64,000 bases of DNA from M0108 sp937862735 (GTDB lineage Bacteria; Pseudomonadota; Gammaproteobacteria; Chromatiales; Chromatiaceae): assembly GCA_937862735.1 (NCBI GenBank), contig CALMDH010000328.1, positions 73,466-137,465 of the forward strand. Direction: 5' to 3'. Numbering within the stretch: position 1 is the stretch's first letter; every line of letters starts with the position of its first letter. Of the stretch, positions 39,142-46,266 are shown piece by piece. A program made the translations under genes and the position numbers. The notes below the pieces were generated by a model that had not been told where the DNA came from, made no database searches, and saw nothing but the letters and a program-made list of their open reading frames with translations.

Positions 39142-39546
39142 ATGGACAGTACCAGCATCGAATTACCGGGTTCCGAGATCACTGCCATCCACCGCGGCGA
39201 GGATGGCGGCCTGCGAATCCATTTCTCCCGTGCCATCATCATCAAGACGATGACGGGTTCGCGGGAGCGTACCCGCTGGTGGCAGGCTGGGGATCTGGTC
39301 CTGGAGGAGGCCGAGGTGGAGGACGGTGATCCGCCCGCCGGTACCCTGATCTGCTCGGGCGGAGACATCGAGGACAATGTCTTCACCTATCGGGACATGA
39401 TCCCCTTGCCCCTGATGAGCCGCGGCGGCATCGGTTGCGACCTGGGCTTCCAGGGCTCGCCTTACCGGCTGCGGGCCAGGGGTTCCGCCATCCATCTCGA
39501 GATGGTGGACGTGGCCAGATATATTGAGCACCTCCGCCCCGACTGA
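39142..39546 (+). CDS. Conserved-looking protein of unknown function
   Basis: I do not recognise this 134-aa protein. It is acidic and appears mostly beta-strand, with a charged central stretch and no signal peptide or membrane segment. Notable pieces are IHFSRAIIIKTMTGSRERTRWWQAGDL and LICSGGDIEDNVFTYRDMIPLP (given in overview only). The ATG at 39142 was chosen over a TTG six codons earlier; neither has a strong ribosome-binding site. It is convergent with endonuclease V, three bases apart, and its codon use fits its neighbours. Confidence 0.65.
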   Translation: MDSTSIELPGSEITAIHRGEDGGLRIHFSRAIIIKTMTGSRERTRWWQAGDLVLEEAEVEDGDPPAGTLICSGGDIEDNVFTYRDMIPLPLMSRGGIGCDLGFQGSPYRLRARGSAIHLEMVDVARYIEHLRPD

Positions 39547-39549
39547 CGG

Positions 39550-40224
39550 TCAGGGACGGATGGCCTCCTTGGCCTCGGATGCCAGGTGGTGAGCCAGACG
39601 CGTGGTTTCCGGCAAACGGTAGCGGGTCGTGCAGGCGAGGACGAAGTGGATGGCGGTATCCAGACTGATCTTGTGTCCCAGGGAGACATAGAGGGGCTGG
39701 ACCGACCGCCGGGTCCGTACCACGGCACCGATGATTTCCCCCTGGTCCCACAGCCAGGCGTAATCCCCCTTGTTTGGCCCGAGGGGGTCAGGGCTGCCGA
39801 TGAGCCGGGACTTGGCGACGCCGATGCTGGGCAAGCCGGTCAGGACCCCCAGGTGACAGGCCAGACCGCAGCGGCGCGGGTGAGCCAGCCCTTGGCCGTC
39901 GCAGAGCAGGAGATCCGGTGGTACGGACAGTGCCGCCAGGGCGGCAAGGAGGGCGGGGACCTCACGAAAGGACAGCAGCCCCGGGATATAGGGAAAGGTA
40001 GTCGGCTGGCGGGCTACCGCCTGGTCGAGGGGTTGGAGTTCAGGAAATGACAGCACGACCACCGCCGCCCGCGTCAGCGTCCCACCGGCTTCAAAGCCCA
40101 CGTCAAGCCCCGCCACGCGCCTTACCGGGCCTAGTTCGTCGTGGCGGATCACCTGGTGACGGAGTTGCTCCTGGAGGGCGCGGGCCGCGGCCGCCTGGTT
40201 CCGCCAGGGAGTATCAGCGTTCAT
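39550..40224 (-). CDS. nfi: Endonuclease V
   Basis: Endonuclease V (224 aa) cuts DNA one nucleotide 3' of deaminated bases such as hypoxanthine. Motifs match the family in order: AGLDVGFEAGGTLTRAAVVV with the catalytic Asp, PYIPGLLSFREVPALLAAL, LLCDGQGLAHPRRCGLACHLG, and GVAKSRL. The ATG at 40224 is preceded by GAGGTGG at good spacing; another ATG lies two codons upstream (40230). The next gene is divergent. Confidence 0.93.
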   Translation of the reverse strand: MNADTPWRNQAAAARALQEQLRHQVIRHDELGPVRRVAGLDVGFEAGGTLTRAAVVVLSFPELQPLDQAVARQPTTFPYIPGLLSFREVPALLAALAALSVPPDLLLCDGQGLAHPRRCGLACHLGVLTGLPSIGVAKSRLIGSPDPLGPNKGDYAWLWDQGEIIGAVVRTRRSVQPLYVSLGHKISLDTAIHFVLACTTRYRLPETTRLAHHLASEAKEAIRP

Positions 40225-40321
40225 CTTCATCCACCTCGCTGATGGTGCCCTCTGGTTGGGTTTTAGGGTTGCGCCGGTCGACCGGGTCGGGGAAGATCCC
40301 CCCTTCAACCCACATTCCGTT

Positions 40322-41110
40322 ATGGCGGACGAAGTGAAGATGGCGCTGGAACTTTACAACGATGGCTCTCACCGCTGCCTCCTGTTCCAGAATCTGGTGA
40401 CGGGCGAGGCGGTACAGGCGAATCAGGTGATCATCCTGGACCAGGGGCACGCCGCACTCCTTGATCCTGGGGGGGAGATGACCTTCGACCCGCTGCGGCG
40501 GGCGCTCAACGCTTACCTGGATCCCGTGGGGCTCGATTTTGTCCTGGCCTCCCATCAGGATCCGGACATCATCTCCTCGCTGGACCTCTGGCTGACCGAG
40601 ACCCGTTGCACGATCGTGATTCCAGCGGTTTGGGAACGCTTCATTCCCCATTTCACCCACCCAGGTCGGCTGGAGGATCGGGTCATATCCGTTCCGGACC
40701 AAGGGCTGATCCTGGGCCTGGGCGCGGGAACGCTCAACCTCCTGCCCGCGCACTTCCTGCATGCGGAAGGCAACTTTTCCTTCTACGATCCCACCAGCCG
40801 GATCCTCTTTTCCGGGGACATCGGCGCCAATTTTCCCCAACAGGTATTCCCTCAACCCGTGGCGAATCTGGCCGAAATCCTGCCCGCGATGACCCCCTTC
40901 CATCGCCGCTACATGGCGTCGGGTAAGGTCTGCCGCTACTGGGTGGAGATGGTGCGGGAGCTGGACGTCGAAACCCTGGTGCCTCAGCATGGCAGGTATT
41001 TGCAGGGCCGCGAGGTGGTGGTTGAATTCCTCGACTGGTTCGCGGGGCTGGAGTGCGGTATTGATCTGGCGGGCCCAAGCCTCTATCGGTTGCCACGGCT
41101 GGAGGCCTAA
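40322..41110 (+). CDS. Metallo-beta-lactamase-fold diiron protein (ODP/FprA-like)
   Basis: This 262-aa cytoplasmic protein has the metal ligands of the flavodiiron beta-lactamase fold: SHQDPDIISSL (first His and two Asp), LPAHFLHAEG, LFSGDIGAN and LVPQHGRYL. In flavodiiron proteins this domain reduces O2 or NO, but no flavodoxin or rubredoxin domain is attached here, which resembles the stand-alone oxygen-binding ODP group. The residue after HQDPD is Ile instead of the usual His. The start could also be the ATG at 40340. Redox partner and role are unknown. Confidence 0.72.
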   Translation: MADEVKMALELYNDGSHRCLLFQNLVTGEAVQANQVIILDQGHAALLDPGGEMTFDPLRRALNAYLDPVGLDFVLASHQDPDIISSLDLWLTETRCTIVIPAVWERFIPHFTHPGRLEDRVISVPDQGLILGLGAGTLNLLPAHFLHAEGNFSFYDPTSRILFSGDIGANFPQQVFPQPVANLAEILPAMTPFHRRYMASGKVCRYWVEMVRELDVETLVPQHGRYLQGREVVVEFLDWFAGLECGIDLAGPSLYRLPRLEA

Positions 41111-41151
41111 ATCGGACCAGTTCGAAGGGAGCGACGGCCCCAGCGCGAAAA

Positions 41152-41174
41152 AAACCCGCGTTAGACGCGGGTTT
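41152..41174 (-). terminator. Rho-independent terminator
   Basis: AAACCCGCG and CGCGGGTTT form a 9-bp perfect stem over a 5-nt loop. On the minus strand the stem runs into a tract of seven T residues, so it terminates the 74-aa gene ending at 41230. It may also stop plus-strand transcription from the diiron-protein gene. Confidence 0.85.
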
Positions 41175-41229
41175 GGGGAATCGATGCGGGTGGGGCCGGG
41201 ATTAAGTGCGGCGCCAGGACCCGGCAACC

Positions 41230-41454
41230 TCAGTTGCGCGACGAACCCACGATTTGGTGGGCCAGATCCACGACACGCGTCGCCATTTCGGCATACTCGT
41301 GACGATAGTTGGCGAGGAGACCCTCCTCGGAGGCCCAGTAATCCTTGCCAGTGACGCCATGGGCATGCTCGTGAGCAATGAACTGCTGCTGCATGCCCAA
41401 CATCTTGTCGATCAGGTCTTGCTTTTCTTTCTTCAACGCCGCGATGTCGCTCAT
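41230..41454 (-). CDS. Small protein of unknown function, 74 aa
   Basis: I do not recognise this gene. The predicted protein starts MSDIAALKKEKQDLIDKML, is helical with heptad-like spacing, and contains a His/Glu-rich stretch QQFIAHEHAHGVTGKDYW that could bind metal (inference). The start has GGGAGAGA eight bases upstream. It is a single-gene transcript: an AT-rich promoter-like region lies upstream and a strong terminator follows. Those flanking signals are the main support that it is real. Confidence 0.7.
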   Translation of the reverse strand: MSDIAALKKEKQDLIDKMLGMQQQFIAHEHAHGVTGKDYWASEEGLLANYRHEYAEMATRVVDLAHQIVGSSRN

Positions 41455-41598
41455 GAATCTCTCTCCCAAGGGCCCGTGCAACTTCAACTCGCGCGAACCT
41501 ATTTAGTGTATGCCGAAATCTTAATATAGCACGGGGCGCCGAGGCGGGGCCAAACGAAAACACCCTGATATCTCTTCAGTGGTAGCGGTCCTCTCCCT

Positions 41599-42582
41599 TC
41601 AGGTCAGCTCACAGCCACAGGCGGACGGGGAGGGGCCGTGCAGCCGCAGGGAACCTATGACCTGGGCGACGCTGACCAGCTCATGGCGGTCGAGGTAGTC
41701 GAGAATGCCTTGGTTAATCTTGTTGAGGATCAGGGGGTCGTAGAAAAGGGCCGTGCCGATGCCAACGGCGCTAGCACCGGCAATGAGGAACTCCAGGGCA
41801 TCCGCGGCGCTGGTGATTCCCCCTTGGCCGATGATGGGAATCCCATGGTCACGGCAGACCTGATAGATTTGATGCACCTTGAGCAGGGCGATGGGTTTGA
41901 TGGCGGGACCGGAAAGGCCACCCTGATTGTTGCCGATCACCGGCATCCGCTGCTCGATGTCAATGGCCATGCCCATGAGGGTATTGATAGCAGCAAAGGC
42001 ATCGGCGCCCGCCTCCAGACAGGCTCGGGCATTGGCGGCGATATTGGTCTGGTTGGGCGAGAGCTTGGGGATGAGGGGCTTGCGGGTGGCCCGGCGGCAG
42101 GCGGCAACCACCTGAGCCGACATCCGCGCATCGTTGCCAAAGGCGACCCCGCCCTCCTTGACGTTGGGGCAAGAGATATTGATCTCGATGGCGTCGATGG
42201 GGCTGTCATCGAAGCGACGGGTGACTTCGTAATACTCCTCGACGGTCGATCCCGAGACGTTGGCGATGAAGCGGGTCTCACCGAAATCCAGGGTGGGCAG
42301 GATGTCCTGGATGACGCGGTCCACGCCGGGATTTTGCAAACCGATGGCGTTGATCATGCCTCCCGGAGTCTCGCAGATCCGGTGGGGGGCATTACCCAGT
42401 CGCGGGGCCAGGGTCGTTCCTTTGAGACAGACGGCACCCGCCTGGCGGTTGGTGAAGCCCTGGATGCGGGTATACTCCTCGCCGAAACCCACGCACCCGG
42501 ACAGAAGCACCAGCGGTGTCGCGAAATCCAGACCGCAGAAGTTAACGCTCAGTCGGGGGTCGAGGTTATTTTCCAGTGACAT
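41599..42582 (-). CDS. Dihydroorotate dehydrogenase, class 1B-like
   Basis: This 327-aa TIM-barrel flavoenzyme oxidises dihydroorotate in pyrimidine synthesis, or is a close relative acting on a related substrate. The motif EINISCPNVKEGGVAFG carries the class 1 catalytic cysteine, and GQGGITSAADALEFLIAGASAVGIG is the FMN phosphate site (seen in part). Class 1B enzymes normally pair with a PyrK iron-sulfur subunit; none is adjacent. The C-terminus is Cys-bearing (SACGCELT). The start at MSLENNLDPRL was chosen because the upstream residues are not conserved. Confidence 0.88.
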   Translation of the reverse strand: MSLENNLDPRLSVNFCGLDFATPLVLLSGCVGFGEEYTRIQGFTNRQAGAVCLKGTTLAPRLGNAPHRICETPGGMINAIGLQNPGVDRVIQDILPTLDFGETRFIANVSGSTVEEYYEVTRRFDDSPIDAIEINISCPNVKEGGVAFGNDARMSAQVVAACRRATRKPLIPKLSPNQTNIAANARACLEAGADAFAAINTLMGMAIDIEQRMPVIGNNQGGLSGPAIKPIALLKVHQIYQVCRDHGIPIIGQGGITSAADALEFLIAGASAVGIGTALFYDPLILNKINQGILDYLDRHELVSVAQVIGSLRLHGPSPSACGCELT

Positions 42583-42629
42583 GGCTGATGATGCTCCCGA
42601 GCCGGCAACACCTTGAGTCCGGCCCCCTG

Positions 42630-43106
42630 ATGAAGATGTTCGATGTCGTCCTGTTCCAGCCCGAGATTCCACCCAATACCGGCAACATCATGCGCCTCTG
42701 CGCCAACGCCGGCGTCAGGCTGCACCTGATCGAGCCCCTGGGCTTCGTCCTCGATGACCGTCGCCTGCGCCGCGCGGGCCTGGATTACCGCGAGTGGGCC
42801 GAGGTTCAGGTCCATACGGACTACGGAGCCTATCTGCGCTCCCGGACTCCGCCCCGGGTGTTGGCCTGCACCACCCGGGGTGCCATCTGCTATGGGGACC
42901 TGGCGTTTCAGCCTGGTGACGCCTTGCTGTTCGGCCCCGAAACCCGGGGTCTGCCTCAGGACCTGATCGAGGCCCTGCCAGCGGACCAGCGCCTTTTTAT
43001 CCCCATGCATCCTGGAAATCGCAGTCTGAATCTGTCGAATGCCGTCGCCGTCATCCTCTACGAGGCCTGGCGGCAACAGGGTTTCACCGGGGCACGGCGG
43101 ACCTGA
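42630..43106 (+). CDS. trmL: tRNA (cytidine/uridine-34-2'-O)-methyltransferase TrmL
   Basis: TrmL (158 aa) is a SPOUT methyltransferase that methylates the wobble ribose of tRNA-Leu. It matches E. coli TrmL closely: FQPEIPPNTGNIMRLCANAG, DDRRLRRAGLDYREW, FGPETRGLPQDLIEALP and the knot motif RSLNLSNAVAVILYEAWRQ. An alternative start is the ATG at 42636. It is divergent from the dihydroorotate dehydrogenase. Confidence 0.95.
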   Translation: MKMFDVVLFQPEIPPNTGNIMRLCANAGVRLHLIEPLGFVLDDRRLRRAGLDYREWAEVQVHTDYGAYLRSRTPPRVLACTTRGAICYGDLAFQPGDALLFGPETRGLPQDLIEALPADQRLFIPMHPGNRSLNLSNAVAVILYEAWRQQGFTGARRT

Positions 43107-43326
43107 GAAAAGGCACTGCGAGGCCGCGAAACCCATCAGCAGTCATCAGTCATCGGTCAGCGGTAAAACCAAGGCTAAGCGGGTTCGGGCGTGGTCAGAT
43201 GGAACATTGCCCTGTGGACGTTACACGGCGGCCAATTGGGAGGGTTCGTTACATGCGCGCGCATAAACCTTCATATCCCCACTGCTGCCTGGACTGGCAC
43301 GGTTAGTCAAGCCGTTAATTCTCTAG

Positions 43327-43373
43327 CTTCCTCCCTCCAGGCGAGGGAGGAATGGGGAGAGGAGGCTGAATGT
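43327..43373. repeat. G-rich palindromic intergenic repeat, copy 2
   Basis: The stretch contains a 7-bp hairpin (CTCCCTC and GAGGGAG, loop CAGGC) followed by AATGGGGAGAGG and GGCTGAATG. A related copy lies upstream of dnaA at 23402-23438, sharing CTCCCT, GGGGAGAGGA and CTGAATG in the same order. It sits just after the gpsA stop. Confidence 0.55.
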
Positions 43374-43390
43374 TTAGGCGCGCGCCCGTC

Positions 43391-44395
43391 TCAATCCAAC
43401 TCCGACTTGCCTTCCCGGGCCAGGAGATTGCGCGCCGCCTCCGCTGGCGTGGTCCCGGCGTAGAGAACGCCATAGACCTCGGCGCTGATGGGCATCTCGA
43501 TGCCAAAGCGCTGGGCCAGGCCATGAACCGCGCGGCTGGTCAGGATCCCCTCCACCTCCTGGCCGATCTCCTGCCGCGCCTGTTCGAGGCTGGCGCCGCG
43601 GGCAAGGGCCAGGCCCAGGCGGCGGTTACGAGATTGGTCATCGGTGCAGGTCAGGACCAGATCCCCCAACCCGGCCAAGCCGGTGAAGGTCTCCGATCGT
43701 CCGCCGAGGGCCGTACCCAGGCGCGTCAATTCCGCCAGGCCCCGGGTGATGAGAGCGGCGCGGGTATTGGCGCCAAAGCCCAGGCCGTCGGCGATACCGG
43801 TGGCGATGGCCAGGACATTCTTGGCCGCTCCGCCCACCTGGACCCCCACGAGGTCCTGGCTGGTGTAGGCGCGAAAGCGCTCGCCATGCAGGTAAGCGGC
43901 CACCCGGCGTGCCTGAATGAGTGCGGGGGAGGCCACGGTCACGGCCGTAGGCAGGCCCCTGGCGACCTCGGTGGCGAAACTGGGCCCAGAAACTACGGCG
44001 AGATCACGTTCTCCCAGGATGTCACGGGCCACCTCGTGCAGCAGGCGGTTGGTCCCCGGCTCCAGGCCCTTGGTTGCCCATGCCAGGCCAACCTCCGGGC
44101 CCAGGGGGGGTAAGGAGCGCAGCAAGCTTGCAAAGCCATGGCTGGGGACGACAATCAGGACTTCCTGGACAGCGGCCAATGCTTGGCTCAGGTCGCGGGT
44201 CGGTTCGATAAGGTCAGGGAGGGGAAAGCCGGGCAGATACCGGCGGTTTTCCCGCTCATGGATCAGCGCCTCGACCTGTTCGGCCCACAGGTCCCAGAGC
44301 TTGACCCGGCGACCATGGCGGGCGATCACCAGGGCCAGGGCCGTGCCCCAGGAGCCGGCGCCGAGGACTGCGACCGGTGCGTGGATGCTGCTCAT
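43391..44395 (-). CDS. gpsA: Glycerol-3-phosphate dehydrogenase [NAD(P)+]
   Basis: GpsA (334 aa) makes sn-glycerol-3-phosphate for phospholipids. The nucleotide-binding fold starts VAVLGAGSWGTALALVIARHG. Other family blocks are SGPSFATEVARGLPTAVTVAS and GGAAKNVLAIATGIADGLGFG with the catalytic lysine, and GLAGLGDLVLTCTDDQSRNR. It follows secB by 58 bp, the same gene pair as in E. coli. Confidence 0.96.
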   Translation of the reverse strand: MSSIHAPVAVLGAGSWGTALALVIARHGRRVKLWDLWAEQVEALIHERENRRYLPGFPLPDLIEPTRDLSQALAAVQEVLIVVPSHGFASLLRSLPPLGPEVGLAWATKGLEPGTNRLLHEVARDILGERDLAVVSGPSFATEVARGLPTAVTVASPALIQARRVAAYLHGERFRAYTSQDLVGVQVGGAAKNVLAIATGIADGLGFGANTRAALITRGLAELTRLGTALGGRSETFTGLAGLGDLVLTCTDDQSRNRRLGLALARGASLEQARQEIGQEVEGILTSRAVHGLAQRFGIEMPISAEVYGVLYAGTTPAEAARNLLAREGKSELD

Positions 44396-44453
44396 GGGCG
44401 GTAAGGCGTGAGCCAGGCTTCAGGGACGCCGGATCAGCTTCAGGGACGCGGGA

Positions 44454-44969
44454 TCAATTGATGGTCGGGCTCGGAACATCGCCCGCCTGTTTTTGCATCT
44501 CGTCCATCATCTGCCGCTGGCGCTGGGCGTAAAGGACCTCGAAATTGACCGGTTGCAGGACCAATTGTGGAAAACTGCCCTTGGCGACCAGGTCGGAGAT
44601 GGCTTCGCGGGCATAGGGGAAAAGGAGGTTGGGGCAGTAGGCGCCCAGCAGGGGCCCCAGTTCCGGTTCGGCAAAGCCCTTGACACCCACCAGGCCCGCT
44701 TGCTGGACCTCGACGATGAAGGCGGTCTGTTCGCCGATATGGGTGGTGACGGTGACCGTCAGGATCACCTCGAAGGTCAGTTCGTCGATACGGTTGACCT
44801 GGGTGTTGAGGCTGAGCTCATGTTTCGGCTGCCACTCGCCGAGGAAGATGTGGGGTGACTTGGGGGATTCGAAGGACAGGTCCTTGATGTAGATACGGTG
44901 CAGTTGGAACATCCGCTCGTCCTGAGCTTGAGCCTGGGGCTGGGGCTGGTCCTGGGCAGTGTCGGTCAT
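44454..44969 (-). CDS. secB: Protein-export chaperone SecB
   Basis: SecB (171 aa) keeps exported proteins unfolded and hands them to SecA. After a Gln/Ala-rich N-terminal tail it has the conserved FQLHRIYIKDLSFESPKSP, then GAYCPNLLFPYAREAISDLV and the C-terminal helix. The start at MTDTAQDQPQ was chosen; the upstream extension is not conserved. It lies between the rhodanese and gpsA. E. coli has grxC between yibN and secB; it is absent here. Confidence 0.95.
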   Translation of the reverse strand: MTDTAQDQPQPQAQAQDERMFQLHRIYIKDLSFESPKSPHIFLGEWQPKHELSLNTQVNRIDELTFEVILTVTVTTHIGEQTAFIVEVQQAGLVGVKGFAEPELGPLLGAYCPNLLFPYAREAISDLVAKGSFPQLVLQPVNFEVLYAQRQRQMMDEMQKQAGDVPSPTIN

Positions 44970-45021
44970 GGTGGCGATATCCTGGGAAAGCGGAAGGGGA
45001 GGGGGAAGGGCGGCGAGGGGC

Positions 45022-45450
45022 TCAGCGCCGCTTGCGGGTAACGGGGAGGTTGGCGCTCTGCCAGGCCATAATCCCACCCCGCAGGTTATACACCTCTTCA
45101 AAGCCCTCCTTGCGGAGCTGTTTGCAGGCCATGGCGGACTGAGAACCCGAGCGGCAGTTGACGATGATGGGCTTGCCCTTGTGTTTGTGCAGGCTAGCGA
45201 TCTGGTTTTTGAACCCGTTCATGGGAAGGTTGATGGCGTTGAGAATGTGTCCCTGGGCGAAATCCGCTAGGGGACGCACGTCGATGACCACGGCCTCGCG
45301 CCGGTTCATGAGATCGGTCGCACCCAAGGGATCCACCGTGCCCTTGTTGCCCTGGATGAGGTTGTGCGCCAACAACCCCAGGGTCGTGACCAGAGCCAGG
45401 AACAGGAACCAGTGGTTGAAGATGAATTCGGGAATGTTCTGCAGGGCCAT
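45022..45450 (-). CDS. Membrane-anchored rhodanese-like protein (YibN-like)
   Basis: This 142-aa protein has one N-terminal membrane segment (WFLFLALVTTLGLLAHNLI) and a rhodanese domain whose active-site loop is VNCRSGSQSA, with a catalytic Cys able to carry a persulfide. It corresponds in layout and neighbourhood (secB, gpsA) to E. coli YibN. The sulfur donor and acceptor are unknown. The start MALQNIPEFIF was chosen over an upstream one that adds non-conserved residues. Confidence 0.9.
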   Translation of the reverse strand: MALQNIPEFIFNHWFLFLALVTTLGLLAHNLIQGNKGTVDPLGATDLMNRREAVVIDVRPLADFAQGHILNAINLPMNGFKNQIASLHKHKGKPIIVNCRSGSQSAMACKQLRKEGFEEVYNLRGGIMAWQSANLPVTRKRR

Positions 45451-45570
45451 GGTGATCGGAACGCTGTCAGGCGTGAGCCTGGGAAAAAGCTGGCCAGAGG
45501 TCGGATAGGGCGGACCTGGCTTGAGCGGGCAAGTATAGCCCCCAAGGGTCGAAAGCGTCATCCTCGCCCG

Positions 45571-45600
45571 CGAGGGCGCGAGGGCGCGAGGGCGCGAGGG
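45571..45600. repeat. Tandem octamer repeat
   Basis: The 8-bp unit CGAGGGCG is repeated 3.75 times without mismatch. It lies about 120 bp upstream of the rhodanese start, in the gap after the ArsR-family gene. Confidence 0.85.
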
Positions 45601-45664
45601 TTGAAAAGGGGGTGAGGAAGGATCGAACGCGCGTGGGAGCAGGATAAGGTCAAAGGGGAGGGGG

Positions 45665-46024
45665 TTAATGGCCTTGTTGACAAAAAACCTGTCGCATCAT
45701 GCTGATAAGCTGGAGGGTACGGATGTCCCCTACCCGGTAATAGACGCGATTGGCGTCCTTGCGGGTGGCCAGAATGCCCTTGTCGCGGAGGATGGCGAGG
45801 TGTTGGGAGATGTTGCTCTGAGAGGTCCCAACGTCGTCCACGATATCCTGGACGCTGACTTCGCGGTCCCCCAGGGTGCAGAGGATCTTGAGTCGCAAGG
45901 GGTGAGACATCGCCTTTAGCGAACGCGAAGCACGATCGATGTCACCATCGTCACCAAAGAGTTCAAGGGCGGGATCGGTGTCGGGGCTGACGGTGTAAGG
46001 GAGGGTGTCGATGCGGCCTACCAT
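45665..46024 (-). CDS. ArsR-family repressor with a BigR/SqrR-type cysteine pair
   Basis: This 119-aa winged-helix repressor has the core SLKAMSHPLRLKILCTLGDRE, the recognition helix region GTSQSNISQHLAILRDKGIL and the wing VYYRVGD. Two cysteines, Cys49 in KILC and Cys115 in QVFC, are 66 residues apart, the exact separation of the persulfide-sensing pair in SqrR (41/107) and BigR (42/108). It therefore probably senses reactive sulfur species rather than metals. An AT-rich block at 46041-46078 is its likely promoter. The neighbouring rhodanese is a plausible target. Confidence 0.88.
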   Translation of the reverse strand: MVGRIDTLPYTVSPDTDPALELFGDDGDIDRASRSLKAMSHPLRLKILCTLGDREVSVQDIVDDVGTSQSNISQHLAILRDKGILATRKDANRVYYRVGDIRTLQLISMMRQVFCQQGH

Positions 46025-46266
46025 GCAGATAACTCGGTTCAGGCTATAACAATTTAATAATAAGCTTTTTTGCCAGATATTGCGAAGGTCTGATTGAGGC
46101 TGGTCTGATTGTGGCTTCCAGGCCAGCCTGCTCGGGCCAGCCGCCAATCACCGTATAATCCCATTCCTGGAAAGATTGCCTTGTCACCAGACCTACCGCC
46201 CATGTGCCATCCCTGTAACGCTGCTGAAAATTGCCCTCCGGCTGCTGGCCGAGTGGAGACCTGCTC

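Noticed and set aside
45571..45600. Tandem repeats as a CRISPR array
   Set aside because: The 8-bp units are contiguous with no spacers and no cas genes are near.
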